This document shows, piece by piece, positions 26,047 to 35,090 of a stretch of DNA of 64,000 nt. Position numbers and translations under genes: made by a program. The DNA lies in contig NZ_JACIFY010000003.1 of NCBI RefSeq assembly GCF_014197615.1, positions 310,001 through 374,000 of the forward strand, in the 5' to 3' direction. Position 1 is the stretch's first letter. Each line of letters begins with the position of its first letter. The notes under the pieces were generated by a model, which worked only from the letters and a program-made list of their open reading frames with translations, had not been told where the DNA came from and did not search any database. This DNA comes from Rhizobium esperanzae. GTDB taxonomy: Bacteria > Pseudomonadota > Alphaproteobacteria > Rhizobiales > Rhizobiaceae.

Positions 26047-27225
26047 TCAAAATGTGGGGTTGAAGATAGTCTGCGGGTCGAGCGCGGCCTTGATCCGCTG
26101 GGAGAGCGCCAGCAAAGGCAGGCTCGGAGGATCGAAGGAACGACTATCCAAGCGTGATCTCGCCCTCACCAGAACAGCATGCCCGCCGCCCGCCTTGGCG
26201 ATTTCCGTCCGAACTAGTTGAGCGTCGAGCCCTTCGCTTGTCTCCATCCAGACCAGAGAGCCCTGCCAATCGTAGAAGACGTTTGGTTTTACTTCTCGAC
26301 GAATGGCGGCGACAAAACGATGAGCCGACATCGCCGGCAGGGAGATTCGCCAGAGGAATGACTTGCGGTCGCCGGAAAAGGGGATCGCATGACGGATTGC
26401 GTTCCACATGGTGATACTGGCTTCGTGATCAGCGATAGCGACATGACCGTACGGCGTCATCGCAGCGCGCATCTTTTCGGCCCGCTCTTTCACAGACGCG
26501 GACAAACCTTCCATGCGAAGGAGAACGGCGCCCTCCTCCGGCAAGTTCCCGATCATGACACGACCTGCAAGATTGCCGGGGACGAATGCTGCGCCCGATA
26601 CTGACAGCGGCAGTCGAAGGGCGGCCGCCATTGCCTTTGCTGCATGTGCATCGTCGTCACAGGAAAGAACGAGGGTCGAGGAGGTCTGCGGTCTCGGGAG
26701 CACCTTGAACGTGACCTCGGTAATCAGCCCGAGTTCTCCACGCGATCCGGCAAGCAATTTTGGAAGATCGAGGCCTGTCACATTCTTCATGACGCGCCCT
26801 CCAGCGCGTATGATCTCGCCGGCCCCATTGATAAAGCGAAGACCAAGGAGATGATCGCGCGCCGCGCCGTTGACGAAGCGTGCCGGCCCCGAGCTGTTGG
26901 TCGCCATCACTCCCCCGATGGTGGATCTGCCTGTCGTCCCCATGACGGGACCGAGATCGATCGGCTCAAAGGCCAGAAATTGGCCTTTTTCCGATACGAC
27001 TGCCTCGATGTCGGCAAGCGCGGTGCCGGCTCTGGCGGTCATTACCATTTCCGAAGGGTCGTAATCGACAATGCCGGTAAGCTTTGTCGTGGCGAGAACG
27101 TCACCCTCGCTCAGATCGATCGCCGAGCGCGTGTTGGCACCGATGATCCGGAAAGGAGAACGGCTGGCCGCACGCGCGCGCACCAGCTCGCGTGCTTCGT
27201 CTTCGGATGCAGGAGAAAGGATCAT
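26047..27225 (-). CDS. glcE: Glycolate oxidase FAD-binding subunit GlcE
   Basis: The product is about 392 residues, with an N-terminal PCMH-type FAD domain (FRIIGANTRSAIDLS, then GRSTIGGVMATNSSGPARF) and a shorter C-terminal part than GlcD, as expected for GlcE. ATG 27225 is chosen because it overlaps the glcD stop codon by 4 bp (ATGA); upstream ATG codons would lie inside glcD. It works with GlcD and GlcF in membrane-associated glycolate oxidation. Confidence 0.93.
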   Translation of the reverse strand: MILSPASEDEARELVRARAASRSPFRIIGANTRSAIDLSEGDVLATTKLTGIVDYDPSEMVMTARAGTALADIEAVVSEKGQFLAFEPIDLGPVMGTTGRSTIGGVMATNSSGPARFVNGAARDHLLGLRFINGAGEIIRAGGRVMKNVTGLDLPKLLAGSRGELGLITEVTFKVLPRPQTSSTLVLSCDDDAHAAKAMAAALRLPLSVSGAAFVPGNLAGRVMIGNLPEEGAVLLRMEGLSASVKERAEKMRAAMTPYGHVAIADHEASITMWNAIRHAIPFSGDRKSFLWRISLPAMSAHRFVAAIRREVKPNVFYDWQGSLVWMETSEGLDAQLVRTEIAKAGGGHAVLVRARSRLDSRSFDPPSLPLLALSQRIKAALDPQTIFNPTF

Positions 27226-28664
27226 GCGAGGTCTCGGCATTCCAAGGGAAAGACCTTCGAAGGATTGAGGATCCACGCAGGATCGAAGGCCTGGCGGACG
27301 GCCATCTGCTGCTTGAGGTCGGCATCGGCGAACTGATGACGCATGAGGTCGCGCTTTTCGAGACCAACGCCATGCTCACCGGTCAAGCAGCCGCCAGCAT
27401 CGACACAAAGCTTGAGGATCTCGTTTCCCGCCTCTTCCGCTCGAGCAGCATCTTCGGGGTCATTGATGTTGTACAGGATCAATGGATGCATATTACCGTC
27501 GCCGGCGTGAAAGACGTTGGCGACGCGAAGCCCAAACCGATCGATGATTTCGGACGTCTTCTTAAGAACATGGGAGAGTTGGCCGAGCGGCACAGTGCCA
27601 TCCATGCAAATGTAATCTGCAATACGCCCGGTTGCACCGAAAGCCGATTTTCGACCCTTCCAGATCAGCGCGGCCTCCGTAGCCGACTGGCTCTCCCTGA
27701 TGACTCTGACGTCATGGTGACGCGCGATGGCGATGATATCAGCAAGGACAGCGTCCATTTCCGTATTGGAGCCCTCGACCTCGATGATCAGAAGGGCACC
27801 GACATCCATGGGGTAGCCGGCATGCGCAAAGGCTTCGCAGATTTCGATCGCTTGCTTGTCCATGAACTCGATGGCGACCGGAATGATGCCTGCCGCGATG
27901 ATGCCCGCGACACAGGAGCCCGCCTGTTCGGATGTGTCGAAGCCGAACAGGACAGGACGTGATCCTTCCGGCGAAGTGATCAGGCGAACCGTTGCCTCGG
28001 TAACGATGCCAAGCTGGCCTTCCGATCCGCAGATGACCCCGAGAAGGTCATAGCCCGCACCATCGAGCGCCTTTCCACCGATTTCGACGATTGTCCCGTC
28101 GAACATTACCATGGTCAGCCCGAGAAGGTTATTCGTGGTTACGCCATATTTGAGGCAATGCGCTCCGCCGGAATTCATGCCGATATTGCCGCCGATGGTG
28201 CAGGCAAGCTGCGAGCTCGGGTCGGGTGCATAAAATAGACGGTGGCCTGCGACCGCATTCGAAATATTCAGATTGGTCACGCCGGCCTGGACGGTCGCCG
28301 TGCGGTTTTCGAGATCGACTTCCAGGATCTTCGACATTTTCGACAAGCCGACAACGACGGCATCTTCCTGCGGAATGGCTCCGCCGCAAAGCGAGGTCCC
28401 TGCCCCGCGCGGAATGATCGGAATCTCGTTGGCCTGGCAATAGGCCACGACTCTCGATACCTGCGCGGTGGTTTCCGGCAGAACGACCGCCAGCGGCAGT
28501 CGCCGGTAGGCGATAAAGGCATCCGTCTCGAACGGCACGAGCTCGCGCTGGTCGCTGATCACACAAGACGGTGGCAACAACAGTTCAAGATCCGCGATAA
28601 TCGTCTCTCGCCTAGCCAGGATATGCTGTTTGGGCGGCAAGAAAGAAATAAATGCTTGTGACAT
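27222..28664 (-). CDS. glcD: Glycolate oxidase FAD-linked subunit GlcD
   Basis: The 480-residue flavoprotein has a PCMH FAD domain (IPIIPRGAGTSLCGGAIP near 82-99 and the CTIGGNIGMNSGGAHCLKYG region) and a C-terminal FAD-oxidase domain ending with HAGDGNMHPLI and LTGEHGVG. It catalyses glycolate, and often D-lactate or other 2-hydroxyacid, oxidation. It heads glcDEF. A perfect GAAAACGTTTAC operator lies 35-46 bp upstream of the start, in the divergent promoter region shared with a LysR gene, so glycolate oxidation appears to belong to the LacI-type regulon of this window. Confidence 0.95.
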   Translation of the reverse strand: MSQAFISFLPPKQHILARRETIIADLELLLPPSCVISDQRELVPFETDAFIAYRRLPLAVVLPETTAQVSRVVAYCQANEIPIIPRGAGTSLCGGAIPQEDAVVVGLSKMSKILEVDLENRTATVQAGVTNLNISNAVAGHRLFYAPDPSSQLACTIGGNIGMNSGGAHCLKYGVTTNNLLGLTMVMFDGTIVEIGGKALDGAGYDLLGVICGSEGQLGIVTEATVRLITSPEGSRPVLFGFDTSEQAGSCVAGIIAAGIIPVAIEFMDKQAIEICEAFAHAGYPMDVGALLIIEVEGSNTEMDAVLADIIAIARHHDVRVIRESQSATEAALIWKGRKSAFGATGRIADYICMDGTVPLGQLSHVLKKTSEIIDRFGLRVANVFHAGDGNMHPLILYNINDPEDAARAEEAGNEILKLCVDAGGCLTGEHGVGLEKRDLMRHQFADADLKQQMAVRQAFDPAWILNPSKVFPLECRDLA

Positions 28665-28698
28665 TTCCCCAGCGCAAAAAGCGCTCCTCTTTGTGCGA

Positions 28699-28710
28699 GA
28701 AAACGTTTAC
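28699..28710. promoter_or_regulatory. LacI-type operator (GAAAACGTTTAC) before glcD
   Basis: An exact consensus copy in the divergent glcD/LysR promoter region, placed to overlap a glcD promoter. Confidence 0.65.
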
Positions 28711-28773
28711 TATCTTTTTCACTTTGGCGCAAACACTAAAGAACATATGACTGTTCCGGAAAGAATGTTGTGC

Positions 28774-29724
28774 ATGACCAACCTGGGCGATCTCGAGGTT
28801 TTCACAAAAGTCGTGGCGACCGGTAGGATGTCGTTAGCGGGCAAGTTATTGGGCTTCTCGCCTGCAGTCGTGTCCAAGCGCATCAAACGGCTGGAAGACC
28901 GGCTCGGAGCGAGGCTTCTGCAGCGAACGACGCGGCAGATGACGTTGACGGAAGCCGGACGTGGTTTTTACGAGCGCGTCATCAATATATTGGCGGGGAT
29001 TGAAGAGGCAGAGTTTTACATTTCCGGCCGAGCTTCGGATTTGAGTGGCATGTTGCGGCTATCGGCTCCGACATCTTTCGGTAGAATGCACGTTGCTCCG
29101 CATCTGAAGGGATTTATGGACGGACATCCGAACGTCGTCGTCGAGCTAACGCTGAATGATGGCTTTTCGAATCTAATCGTGGAGGGCTATGATCTGGCAA
29201 TCCGCGTTGGCGAATTGAGTGATTCCAGCCTCATTGCACGTCGCCTAGCACCTGTGCGCAGGATTCTCTGCGCGTCCCCTGACTATATCGCGGCAAATGG
29301 TGCTCCGATGACGATTGCCGATCTACAAAGCCATCATTGTCTTCCCTCCCAAAACGGCGATCCGTGGAAACTGGTCGGACCGAGCGGCGGTTTCGTTGTA
29401 CGACCTGAAGGCGCCTTGATCACGAACTCGAGCGAGGTTGTGCGGGAGGCGGCAATCGCAGGGATCGGAATCGCTCTCAGGTCGACCTGGGATGTTGGCG
29501 AGGAACTGCGTACCGGCAGGCTTGTTCGCGTGCTTCCCGAAGTCGAAGGTTCGCACAACATCACCGTATCTGCGGTCTATCCTAGCCGCCATTTCCTTCC
29601 TTCGAAGGTCCGGGTGTTCATAGATTACCTGGTAAACGTCTACGGCCCATCGCCTTATTGGGACCGAGAGCACGTTCGGCGATCGTCGTCAAACGGTTTC
29701 CCACCTGCCCCCTTGGTCAGCTAG
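28774..29724 (+). CDS. LysR-family transcriptional regulator
   Basis: The product is about 316 residues, with an N-terminal winged HTH (VFTKVVATGRMSLAGKLLGF and PAVVSKRIKRLE) and a LysR substrate-binding domain of the AaeR/DmlR-like subgroup (LRLSAPTSFGRMHVAP). ATG 28774 places the HTH at the usual distance from the N-terminus; in-frame ATGs at 28747 and 28765 are alternatives. It diverges from glcDEF and may regulate it together with the LacI-type site between them. Its 3' end overlaps the convergent DeoR-family gene by 36 bp. Confidence 0.9.
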   Translation: MTNLGDLEVFTKVVATGRMSLAGKLLGFSPAVVSKRIKRLEDRLGARLLQRTTRQMTLTEAGRGFYERVINILAGIEEAEFYISGRASDLSGMLRLSAPTSFGRMHVAPHLKGFMDGHPNVVVELTLNDGFSNLIVEGYDLAIRVGELSDSSLIARRLAPVRRILCASPDYIAANGAPMTIADLQSHHCLPSQNGDPWKLVGPSGGFVVRPEGALITNSSEVVREAAIAGIGIALRSTWDVGEELRTGRLVRVLPEVEGSHNITVSAVYPSRHFLPSKVRVFIDYLVNVYGPSPYWDREHVRRSSSNGFPPAPLVS

Positions 29725-30477
29725 TGCGCCAAGTACGCGTTCATCCGGTGCATGCGTGCTGATGATGTTTTTAATCTTGTTCACTGGGGCGACCATAAAC
29801 GGCGCACTGCCCAGCACAGCGCCTGTTGTCAGCAAAGTGATGGCGTTCGACCGTTCGGCGACAACGGATTTGAGCTCGGCCATATGGAAATTCGTACTTA
29901 CAAGGCCGCAGTCTATGTCAACGAGGCAGTCGCCGAGGACAAGAACGTCAAAATGGAGGTTACGTGCCAGCGAGATCGCTGCGCTGCCGAAAGTCGCGGA
30001 GCGCTTGAAATCGTACAGGCCTCCCAAAAATATCACTTCGCGAGTCTGCGCATTCAGCATGCCAAGCACGCAGCTGCTATTCGTGGTGATTGTCAAGTTC
30101 AACGCAGGCGATAGCGCGCCAGCGACGGCGGCGGCCTCGGCGCTCTCGTCGAGGTAGATGCTTTGGTTCGGGCCGATGAGCCTGATCGCGGCACCGACGA
30201 GGATGCCCGCAGCAGTGGGTGGCGCAGACAAAGGCGGCATCTCGGCCTCGCGGGTACGCACCGCTCCACCATAAACCTTGAACGCCGCACCGGCCCGATT
30301 GAGGGCGCGCAGGTCGCGTCGGATCGTATCTTCGGAAACGCAGAAAAGCGATGCCAACTCACGCGATGATACTCGGCCCGCTGTCGCGATCAGATCTTTT
30401 ATCTGCATCCGGCGCTCGATGACGAGGAGATCACCTGAATGCGGGGCGGAGGAATTTGAGCTCAATTTACCTACCAA
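29689..30477 (-). CDS. DeoR-family transcriptional regulator
   Basis: The product is about 262 residues. The DeoR N-terminal HTH is visible as MQIKDLIATAGRVSSRELAS with SEDTIRRDLRALN, followed by a DeoR sugar-phosphate sensor domain (SIYLDESAEAAAVA, NLTITTNSSCVLGML, EVIFLGGLYD). Such proteins usually sense phosphorylated sugars. The start is uncertain: TTG 30477 gives the longest frame, but TTG 30462 or a site nearer ERRMQIKD is possible. A perfect GAAAACGTTTAC site lies about 70 bp upstream. The last 36 bp overlap the LysR gene tail to tail. Confidence 0.87.
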   Translation of the reverse strand: MVGKLSSNSSAPHSGDLLVIERRMQIKDLIATAGRVSSRELASLFCVSEDTIRRDLRALNRAGAAFKVYGGAVRTREAEMPPLSAPPTAAGILVGAAIRLIGPNQSIYLDESAEAAAVAGALSPALNLTITTNSSCVLGMLNAQTREVIFLGGLYDFKRSATFGSAAISLARNLHFDVLVLGDCLVDIDCGLVSTNFHMAELKSVVAERSNAITLLTTGAVLGSAPFMVAPVNKIKNIISTHAPDERVLGALADQGGRWETV

Positions 30478-30547
30478 AGCTACTTCGGATGAAGCACCTT
30501 AATATCCGCGAAAGTCGATTGGTGCCAAGGCATTTTCGGTGCCATTT

Positions 30548-30559
30548 GAAAACGTTTAC
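30548..30559. promoter_or_regulatory. LacI-type operator (GAAAACGTTTAC) upstream of DeoR gene
   Basis: An exact consensus copy about 70 bp from the DeoR start. It lies in the 474-bp gap 30478-30951, whose GC-rich centre (about 30570-30770) shows no credible gene on either strand. Confidence 0.6.
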
Positions 30560-30868
30560 CGTCAACATGGGCGATGGTCGCGGCGGGCCGAAGCGGCCGG
30601 GCGACACAGTTCGCCGGTCCCCCGCGGCGACCAGTCCACCGAGTCAGCGCTCGACCAAACCCCGCCACTCTGGTCGGCGCCGGAGCACATTGTCGCCTCT
30701 CCGCTCTGCGTTCCCCGACGACATGCGCAGGACCTTCACTTGCCCACCCGCGGGAACGTTTTCTGACGTGGGAAAGTGAGCACAGCCGGTCACAACCCCA
30801 ATTCACAGCAAATTCTGGACAAAAAATGGCGTTTCTTTAGATCACCAAAATTTAATCATTGGTCGAGA

Positions 30869-30880
30869 GTATACGTTTAC
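30869..30880. promoter_or_regulatory. LacI-type operator (GTATACGTTTAC) upstream of chemoreceptor gene
   Basis: A one- to two-mismatch variant of the window consensus, 72 bp before ATG 30952. The downstream transcript also encodes a LacI regulator, so this may be autoregulatory. Confidence 0.5.
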
Positions 30881-30951
30881 TTGCGGGCATCGCTCTGTGA
30901 ACCGCTGATCGCTTATTACCTAGCTGCCCAAGAGACCGTGGGGGAAATTTT

Positions 30952-33198
30952 ATGGAAGCATTCTTGTCGCGCTTTAGCATCCAGACGAAGGTAATCCTGT
31001 TCCTAGTCCCTCTGCTTGCAACAATCGGCGGTGTCGGTGCCATTGGTCATTATTCATCGGGGATGCTGAGTTCGCGGCTGAGCGTGTCAAGCGACATCTT
31101 GGACGCGTTGACAGGGTTCAAGGATACCTATGCTGATATGACGTCCTTCCTGCGCAGAACGACTGCCGACAACAAGGACGCGGTTGCAGCTCGTCTTGCT
31201 GATCAGGTGGCTGCGCTTGACGCTGTCGCCTCGGCAATGACCCAGAAGGAGGACACAAGCCTTCTTTCAAGTGCGCGCGAGAAGACTGATCGTATCAGCG
31301 GCGGCATCGCATTGCTCTGGCAGATTTATGGCTCGGAACAAAATCTCCGCTCCACCATAGCGACGAATATCGATCAGCTAACTGCTATGGAGGAACGAAT
31401 CGATACGAGCATTCGCGCTCTTAGCAAACAAGCCAACGCCGACAAAGCGCCCATCGACGGGCTGTTGAACGACGCGATCGCGTCGGCGCGGGCGGGGTCG
31501 TCTGCTGACGAGACTCTCGGAGAGCTCACTGCGCTCGCTGGCCAACTTAAGCTCGCACAGAAGACCGGTAAGAGCCTGGAGGCCATCACCAAGAGCGTTG
31601 CAAAGCTTCAGTCGTCACTCCATGGGGTCCAGCTTTCAGCGACGAGCTTCCTCGGATCGGCGACGAACGAAAACAGGCTGGACCTGATGAAGCGGTTCGA
31701 CACGGCCCAGAATGACATGCAAGTCTTGCGTGCGGTCGGCCGTGGCCAGGAGACGCTCGAACAAGTTTCGGGAGATCTGCTGCAGATCATGAACGGCATG
31801 GAACAGGACACGAAGGCGCTCATCCAGGTCAACGCCAAGCGAAGCGAAGCTTTCGACGGAGCTGGTATCCTCGTCGACCGAGCATGGGATGACCTGCGGG
31901 CCTTCGCCGAGGGTCAGAAGGTGGCAGCTGACAGTCAGACCTCGCTGGCAAATTCGATCTCAGTAACCGCCATGGCGATCGGAGCGCTGATAGCTCTCGG
32001 GGCCGGCTTCGGACTTGTTTGGACCCTGCGGCGGCCCATCGCCGCCATCACGCAGGCAATGCACCAGCTCGCCGAAGGCAGGATCGATACGAAAGTATGC
32101 GGCGGCGAGCGCCGCGATGAGATCGGAGCCATGGCGCGTGCACTAGCCGTCTTCAAGAGCAATGCGATTTCTAAACTAACCGCAGAAGAAGAAGCCTTTC
32201 GCACGCGCCAGCTGGCAGATGCGGAAAGAGCCGCAAACGAGGAAGAACGACAGGCCGTGCAGGACCAGATCGGCGAGGCGGTCAAGGTCCTTGGCACGGC
32301 GCTTGCCAATCTGGCGGCCGGTGACCTCTCACAAAGGATCGAGCGCCCATTCGTCGGAAGCCTTGAAACTTTGCGGATGGACTTTAATTCGTCGGTCGAA
32401 AAACTCAACGAAAGCCTCGCCTCTATCCGCCAAAACGCTATAGCGATGCAGGCAAATAGCAGCCAGTTGTCGAAAGCATCTATCGAACTTGCCCACCGCA
32501 CCGAGCAGCAGGCCTGTTCGCTGGAAGAAACCGTCGCGACAATGGGAACGATCGGCAGGACCGTCGAAGCGTCGGCAGCGATCGCCGCGCGCGCCGACAG
32601 AGCCGTCGAGGTGACGAATCGGAACGCAAACTCCTCCGCACAGGTTGTCTCCGATACGGTCGATGCGATGCGCAGGATCGAAGCGGCATCGAGCAAAATC
32701 AACAGTATTATCGAGGTCATCGACGATATCGCGTTCCAAACCAACCTGCTCGCGCTTAATGCGGGTATCGAAGCGGCCAGGGCCGGAGAGGCCGGCAAGG
32801 GATTCTCGGTCGTTGCTCAGGAGGTGCGGGAATTGTCGCAACGCTCTGCCGAAGCAGCCCAGGAGATCAAGAGCCTGATCCGTGGCTCCGCGGCCGAGGT
32901 GCACGATGGGGCTCTCCTGGTGGAAAAGACAAGCTCGGCCCTGTCTACCATCATCGACCAAGTGGCAGCAATTCGAAGCGATGTGGCATCAATTGCACAG
33001 GCAACTAAGGATCAGTGGATCAGCGTTTCGGAAGTCAATGCCGCGCTTTCGCAGATGGATACAATCACCCAGCGAAATGCCGCCATGGTGGAGGAAACCA
33101 ACGCGGCAAGTCAGGTTTTGGCGCAGGAATGCCTGCGTCTTAGGCATTCGGTAGAGGAGTTTGTGATCGAGCGGTCTTCGCCCGCGATCGCAGCATAG
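30952..33198 (+). CDS. Methyl-accepting chemotaxis protein, helical sensor type
   Basis: The 748-residue receptor has a first membrane helix (about 14-33), an all-helical periplasmic domain of about 300 residues resembling HBM-type sensors, and a second helix (about 336-357). HAMP (about 357-410), a further linker and the signalling domain with tip [16 protein letters not shown] near 590-605 follow. Unlike the receptor at 17043, it lacks a C-terminal xWxxF pentapeptide, ending in SSPAIAA. The LacI-family gene starts 4 bp after its stop codon, so sensor and regulator are almost certainly co-transcribed. Confidence 0.92.
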   Translation: MEAFLSRFSIQTKVILFLVPLLATIGGVGAIGHYSSGMLSSRLSVSSDILDALTGFKDTYADMTSFLRRTTADNKDAVAARLADQVAALDAVASAMTQKEDTSLLSSAREKTDRISGGIALLWQIYGSEQNLRSTIATNIDQLTAMEERIDTSIRALSKQANADKAPIDGLLNDAIASARAGSSADETLGELTALAGQLKLAQKTGKSLEAITKSVAKLQSSLHGVQLSATSFLGSATNENRLDLMKRFDTAQNDMQVLRAVGRGQETLEQVSGDLLQIMNGMEQDTKALIQVNAKRSEAFDGAGILVDRAWDDLRAFAEGQKVAADSQTSLANSISVTAMAIGALIALGAGFGLVWTLRRPIAAITQAMHQLAEGRIDTKVCGGERRDEIGAMARALAVFKSNAISKLTAEEEAFRTRQLADAERAANEEERQAVQDQIGEAVKVLGTALANLAAGDLSQRIERPFVGSLETLRMDFNSSVEKLNESLASIRQNAIAMQANSSQLSKASIELAHRTEQQACSLEETVATMGTIGRTVEASAAIAARADRAVEVTNRNANSSAQVVSDTVDAMRRIEAASSKINSIIEVIDDIAFQTNLLALNAGIEAARAGEAGKGFSVVAQEVRELSQRSAEAAQEIKSLIRGSAAEVHDGALLVEKTSSALSTIIDQVAAIRSDVASIAQATKDQWISVSEVNAALSQMDTITQRNAAMVEETNAASQVLAQECLRLRHSVEEFVIERSSPAIAA

Positions 33199-33202
33199 GC
33201 AC

Positions 33203-34189
33203 GTGAATCTGAAAGAACTTTCCAATCTGCTCGGCCTGTCGCAAACCACGATCAGCCGGGCGCTGAACGGCTATCCGGAGGTGGCCGAGCCAACAAGGCT
33301 GCGCGTCATGCAGGCGGCGTCCGCGGCCGGCTATCGACCAAGCCAGCATGCCCGTCGGTTGGCTGGCGGGCGTGCCGATGCCGTTGGGCTCATATGGAGT
33401 CCGGACCCGGAGCAGTCGGATCACGGTCTCGAAACCGTGCTTCTGCGGTCGCTGGTAACGGCCGGCAGCGTCTACGGTCTGCATTTCGTACTCATCGTGT
33501 CCGGGCGCGACGGCGGGCTGAGGGAGGCAAGAAAACTCTCTTTGAGGGGCATGATCGATGCCGCCCTGCTTCTCAATCCGCAGGATTTGCCAGTGCCCGG
33601 TGACTGGCCGGTGCCGATCGCTTGCGTTGGAAGACGGCCCGTCTTGGGCACAGAGCTGTTGTGGGTCGACATCGACCACGAGCAAACTGCCTATGCGGCG
33701 GCGAAATTCCTGTTCCAGATCGGCCACCGCCGATTGGTACTCGTCGACGACAAGTCCGACCGGATGCAGCTCTACCTCGCCGGAGCAAGGCGGGCGCTGG
33801 CGCACTTCGGTGCCACGCGGAATGCGTCCTTTAGCATCGAACTGGAGCCAGCTCGGCGGAACTGGGATGCGGCGACCCATGAACAACCAACATGCTTTTT
33901 TTGCCCGAACAATGCTCTCGCTCGGGAGGTTGAAATGCATGCTTCTAAACATCGAATGAGCATCGGTGAGGATGTTTCCATCATTGCCTACGACGAGAGC
34001 GGAAAAATGAGCGCGGAAATGGCCAATCATTCTCTTACGGTATGCAGACCGAACATCGAGGTACTTGCACGCCGAACCCTAGAAGCCGTTCGCAGCCTGA
34101 TCGAGCCGGGCGGAGCCGCATCAATCGATCCCTTGATACAATCCGAACTCGTCGTGGGGCTTTCTACAGGAGCGATGAGGGTCTGCTAG
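33203..34189 (+). CDS. LacI-family transcriptional regulator co-transcribed with chemoreceptor
   Basis: The 328-residue protein begins directly with the LacI HTH (MNLKELSNLLGLSQTTISRA), followed by a hinge (YRPSQHARRLAGG) and a sugar-binding domain with DIDHEQTAYAAAKFL and VSIIAYDESG. The start is GTG 33203, 4 bp after the receptor stop. It is a candidate to bind the AAACGTTT-core operators at 30869-30880 and elsewhere, although a second LacI protein (51153-52199) is an equal candidate. There is no importer gene next to it. Confidence 0.9.
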   Translation: MNLKELSNLLGLSQTTISRALNGYPEVAEPTRLRVMQAASAAGYRPSQHARRLAGGRADAVGLIWSPDPEQSDHGLETVLLRSLVTAGSVYGLHFVLIVSGRDGGLREARKLSLRGMIDAALLLNPQDLPVPGDWPVPIACVGRRPVLGTELLWVDIDHEQTAYAAAKFLFQIGHRRLVLVDDKSDRMQLYLAGARRALAHFGATRNASFSIELEPARRNWDAATHEQPTCFFCPNNALAREVEMHASKHRMSIGEDVSIIAYDESGKMSAEMANHSLTVCRPNIEVLARRTLEAVRSLIEPGGAASIDPLIQSELVVGLSTGAMRVC

Positions 34190-34662
34190 GCCAGCGCATT
34201 TCCGTTGCAGTCATTTATCGCAGCTCGCCTTGCGTGCACGCTGGTCGGTCGCATCGGCGCTCAAAAATGTTCGCTAACCCTGGGCCTGGATCGCTAGGGC
34301 CGGGAGTTGCCGCTGCCATGGTCGCGAGGTGCGGATCACGGGGCAATGCGCCTGAAGGCCAAGCGGGGCGTGTACATGCAAAATCGCATCACGTTGGCCT
34401 CCGAGGATTTGCCTCGTTCGGCAGTTGAAACTTCGCCAAAATAAAACTGCGTTGGTCTCGATAACGCAGGGCAACAGGAAAACACATTTCGCTATTTTAC
34501 ATCCTTGGCGATTGCGTCTCAAAGGGAAACCACGTCGCATCGACGGATGCGGTCGGGACAATGTTACCGAAGGGCCATGCAATCGGCGCGCCTGCGCCGC
34601 ATGACAGCGGAAACTGCGCATCCCGACGACCGATGCCATGTCAAACTTGAGAGGAAAATACG
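34190..34662. other. Gap without recognisable gene
   Basis: These 473 bp between the LacI and VOC genes contain only short frames without family-like sequence. I see no operator of the two recurrent types and no clear terminator. It may be decayed DNA. Confidence 0.5.
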
Positions 34663-35046
34663 TTGCATCTTGCTCATGTCGCTCTTTGGACTCCCGACCT
34701 CGACCGGCAGGTTGCGTTCTGGAAGACATATTTCAACGCCACGATCGGCGAGGCCTACCACAGCAAGCGTCGAGAAGGTTTTGTTTCGAGATTCATCAGG
34801 CTTTCGGGCCAGAGTGCGGAGATCGAACTCATGACCGGGCCTTGGATAGGGGCCGGTGAAGACATCGAAGCGTGCGGGTGGGACCACATCGCCATTTCTC
34901 TCGGGAGTTCCCAGGCGGTCGATGAAATGGCGTCACGGTGCAGGGCCGACGGGATTCTCATTTCGGGCCCGCGAATGACCGGCGACGGCTATTACGAGGC
35001 TGTGATCGTCACGCCCGACGGTTCCCGCGTCGAGATAACCGGATAA
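34663..35046 (+). CDS. VOC (glyoxalase/bleomycin-resistance) family protein
   Basis: The 127-residue protein has the paired beta-alpha-beta-beta-beta pattern of the VOC superfamily. HLAHVALWTPDLDRQVAFW opens the first module, with a metal-ligand-like His in LAHVA. WDHIAISLGSS opens the second, and VIVTPDGSRVEI closes the fold. Family members are metal-dependent lyases, dioxygenases or binding proteins, so no substrate is assigned. The start is a TTG at 34663 with GAGAGGAAA upstream. It converges with the amidohydrolase gene and seems to be a single-gene unit. Confidence 0.82.
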   Translation: MHLAHVALWTPDLDRQVAFWKTYFNATIGEAYHSKRREGFVSRFIRLSGQSAEIELMTGPWIGAGEDIEACGWDHIAISLGSSQAVDEMASRCRADGILISGPRMTGDGYYEAVIVTPDGSRVEITG

Positions 35047-35090
35047 TACCAAAGGTCCGAGACCGCGATCTGTGTCCCGGATCTTCTCTT

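Noticed and set aside
22154..28664. Complete beta-hydroxyaspartate cycle cluster
   Set aside because: Only the IclR- and aminotransferase-like genes are present; no aldolase, dehydratase or iminosuccinate reductase gene of that cycle is seen here.
30480..30806. Possible small gene in the DeoR/chemoreceptor gap
   Set aside because: The frame is basic and low-complexity, has no ribosome site or homologous look, and overlaps a likely operator.
34190..34662. Possible decayed enzyme fragment (stretch reading GPGSLGPGVAAAM)
   Set aside because: The glycine-rich stretch is too short and unsupported by flanking similarity to assign to any family.
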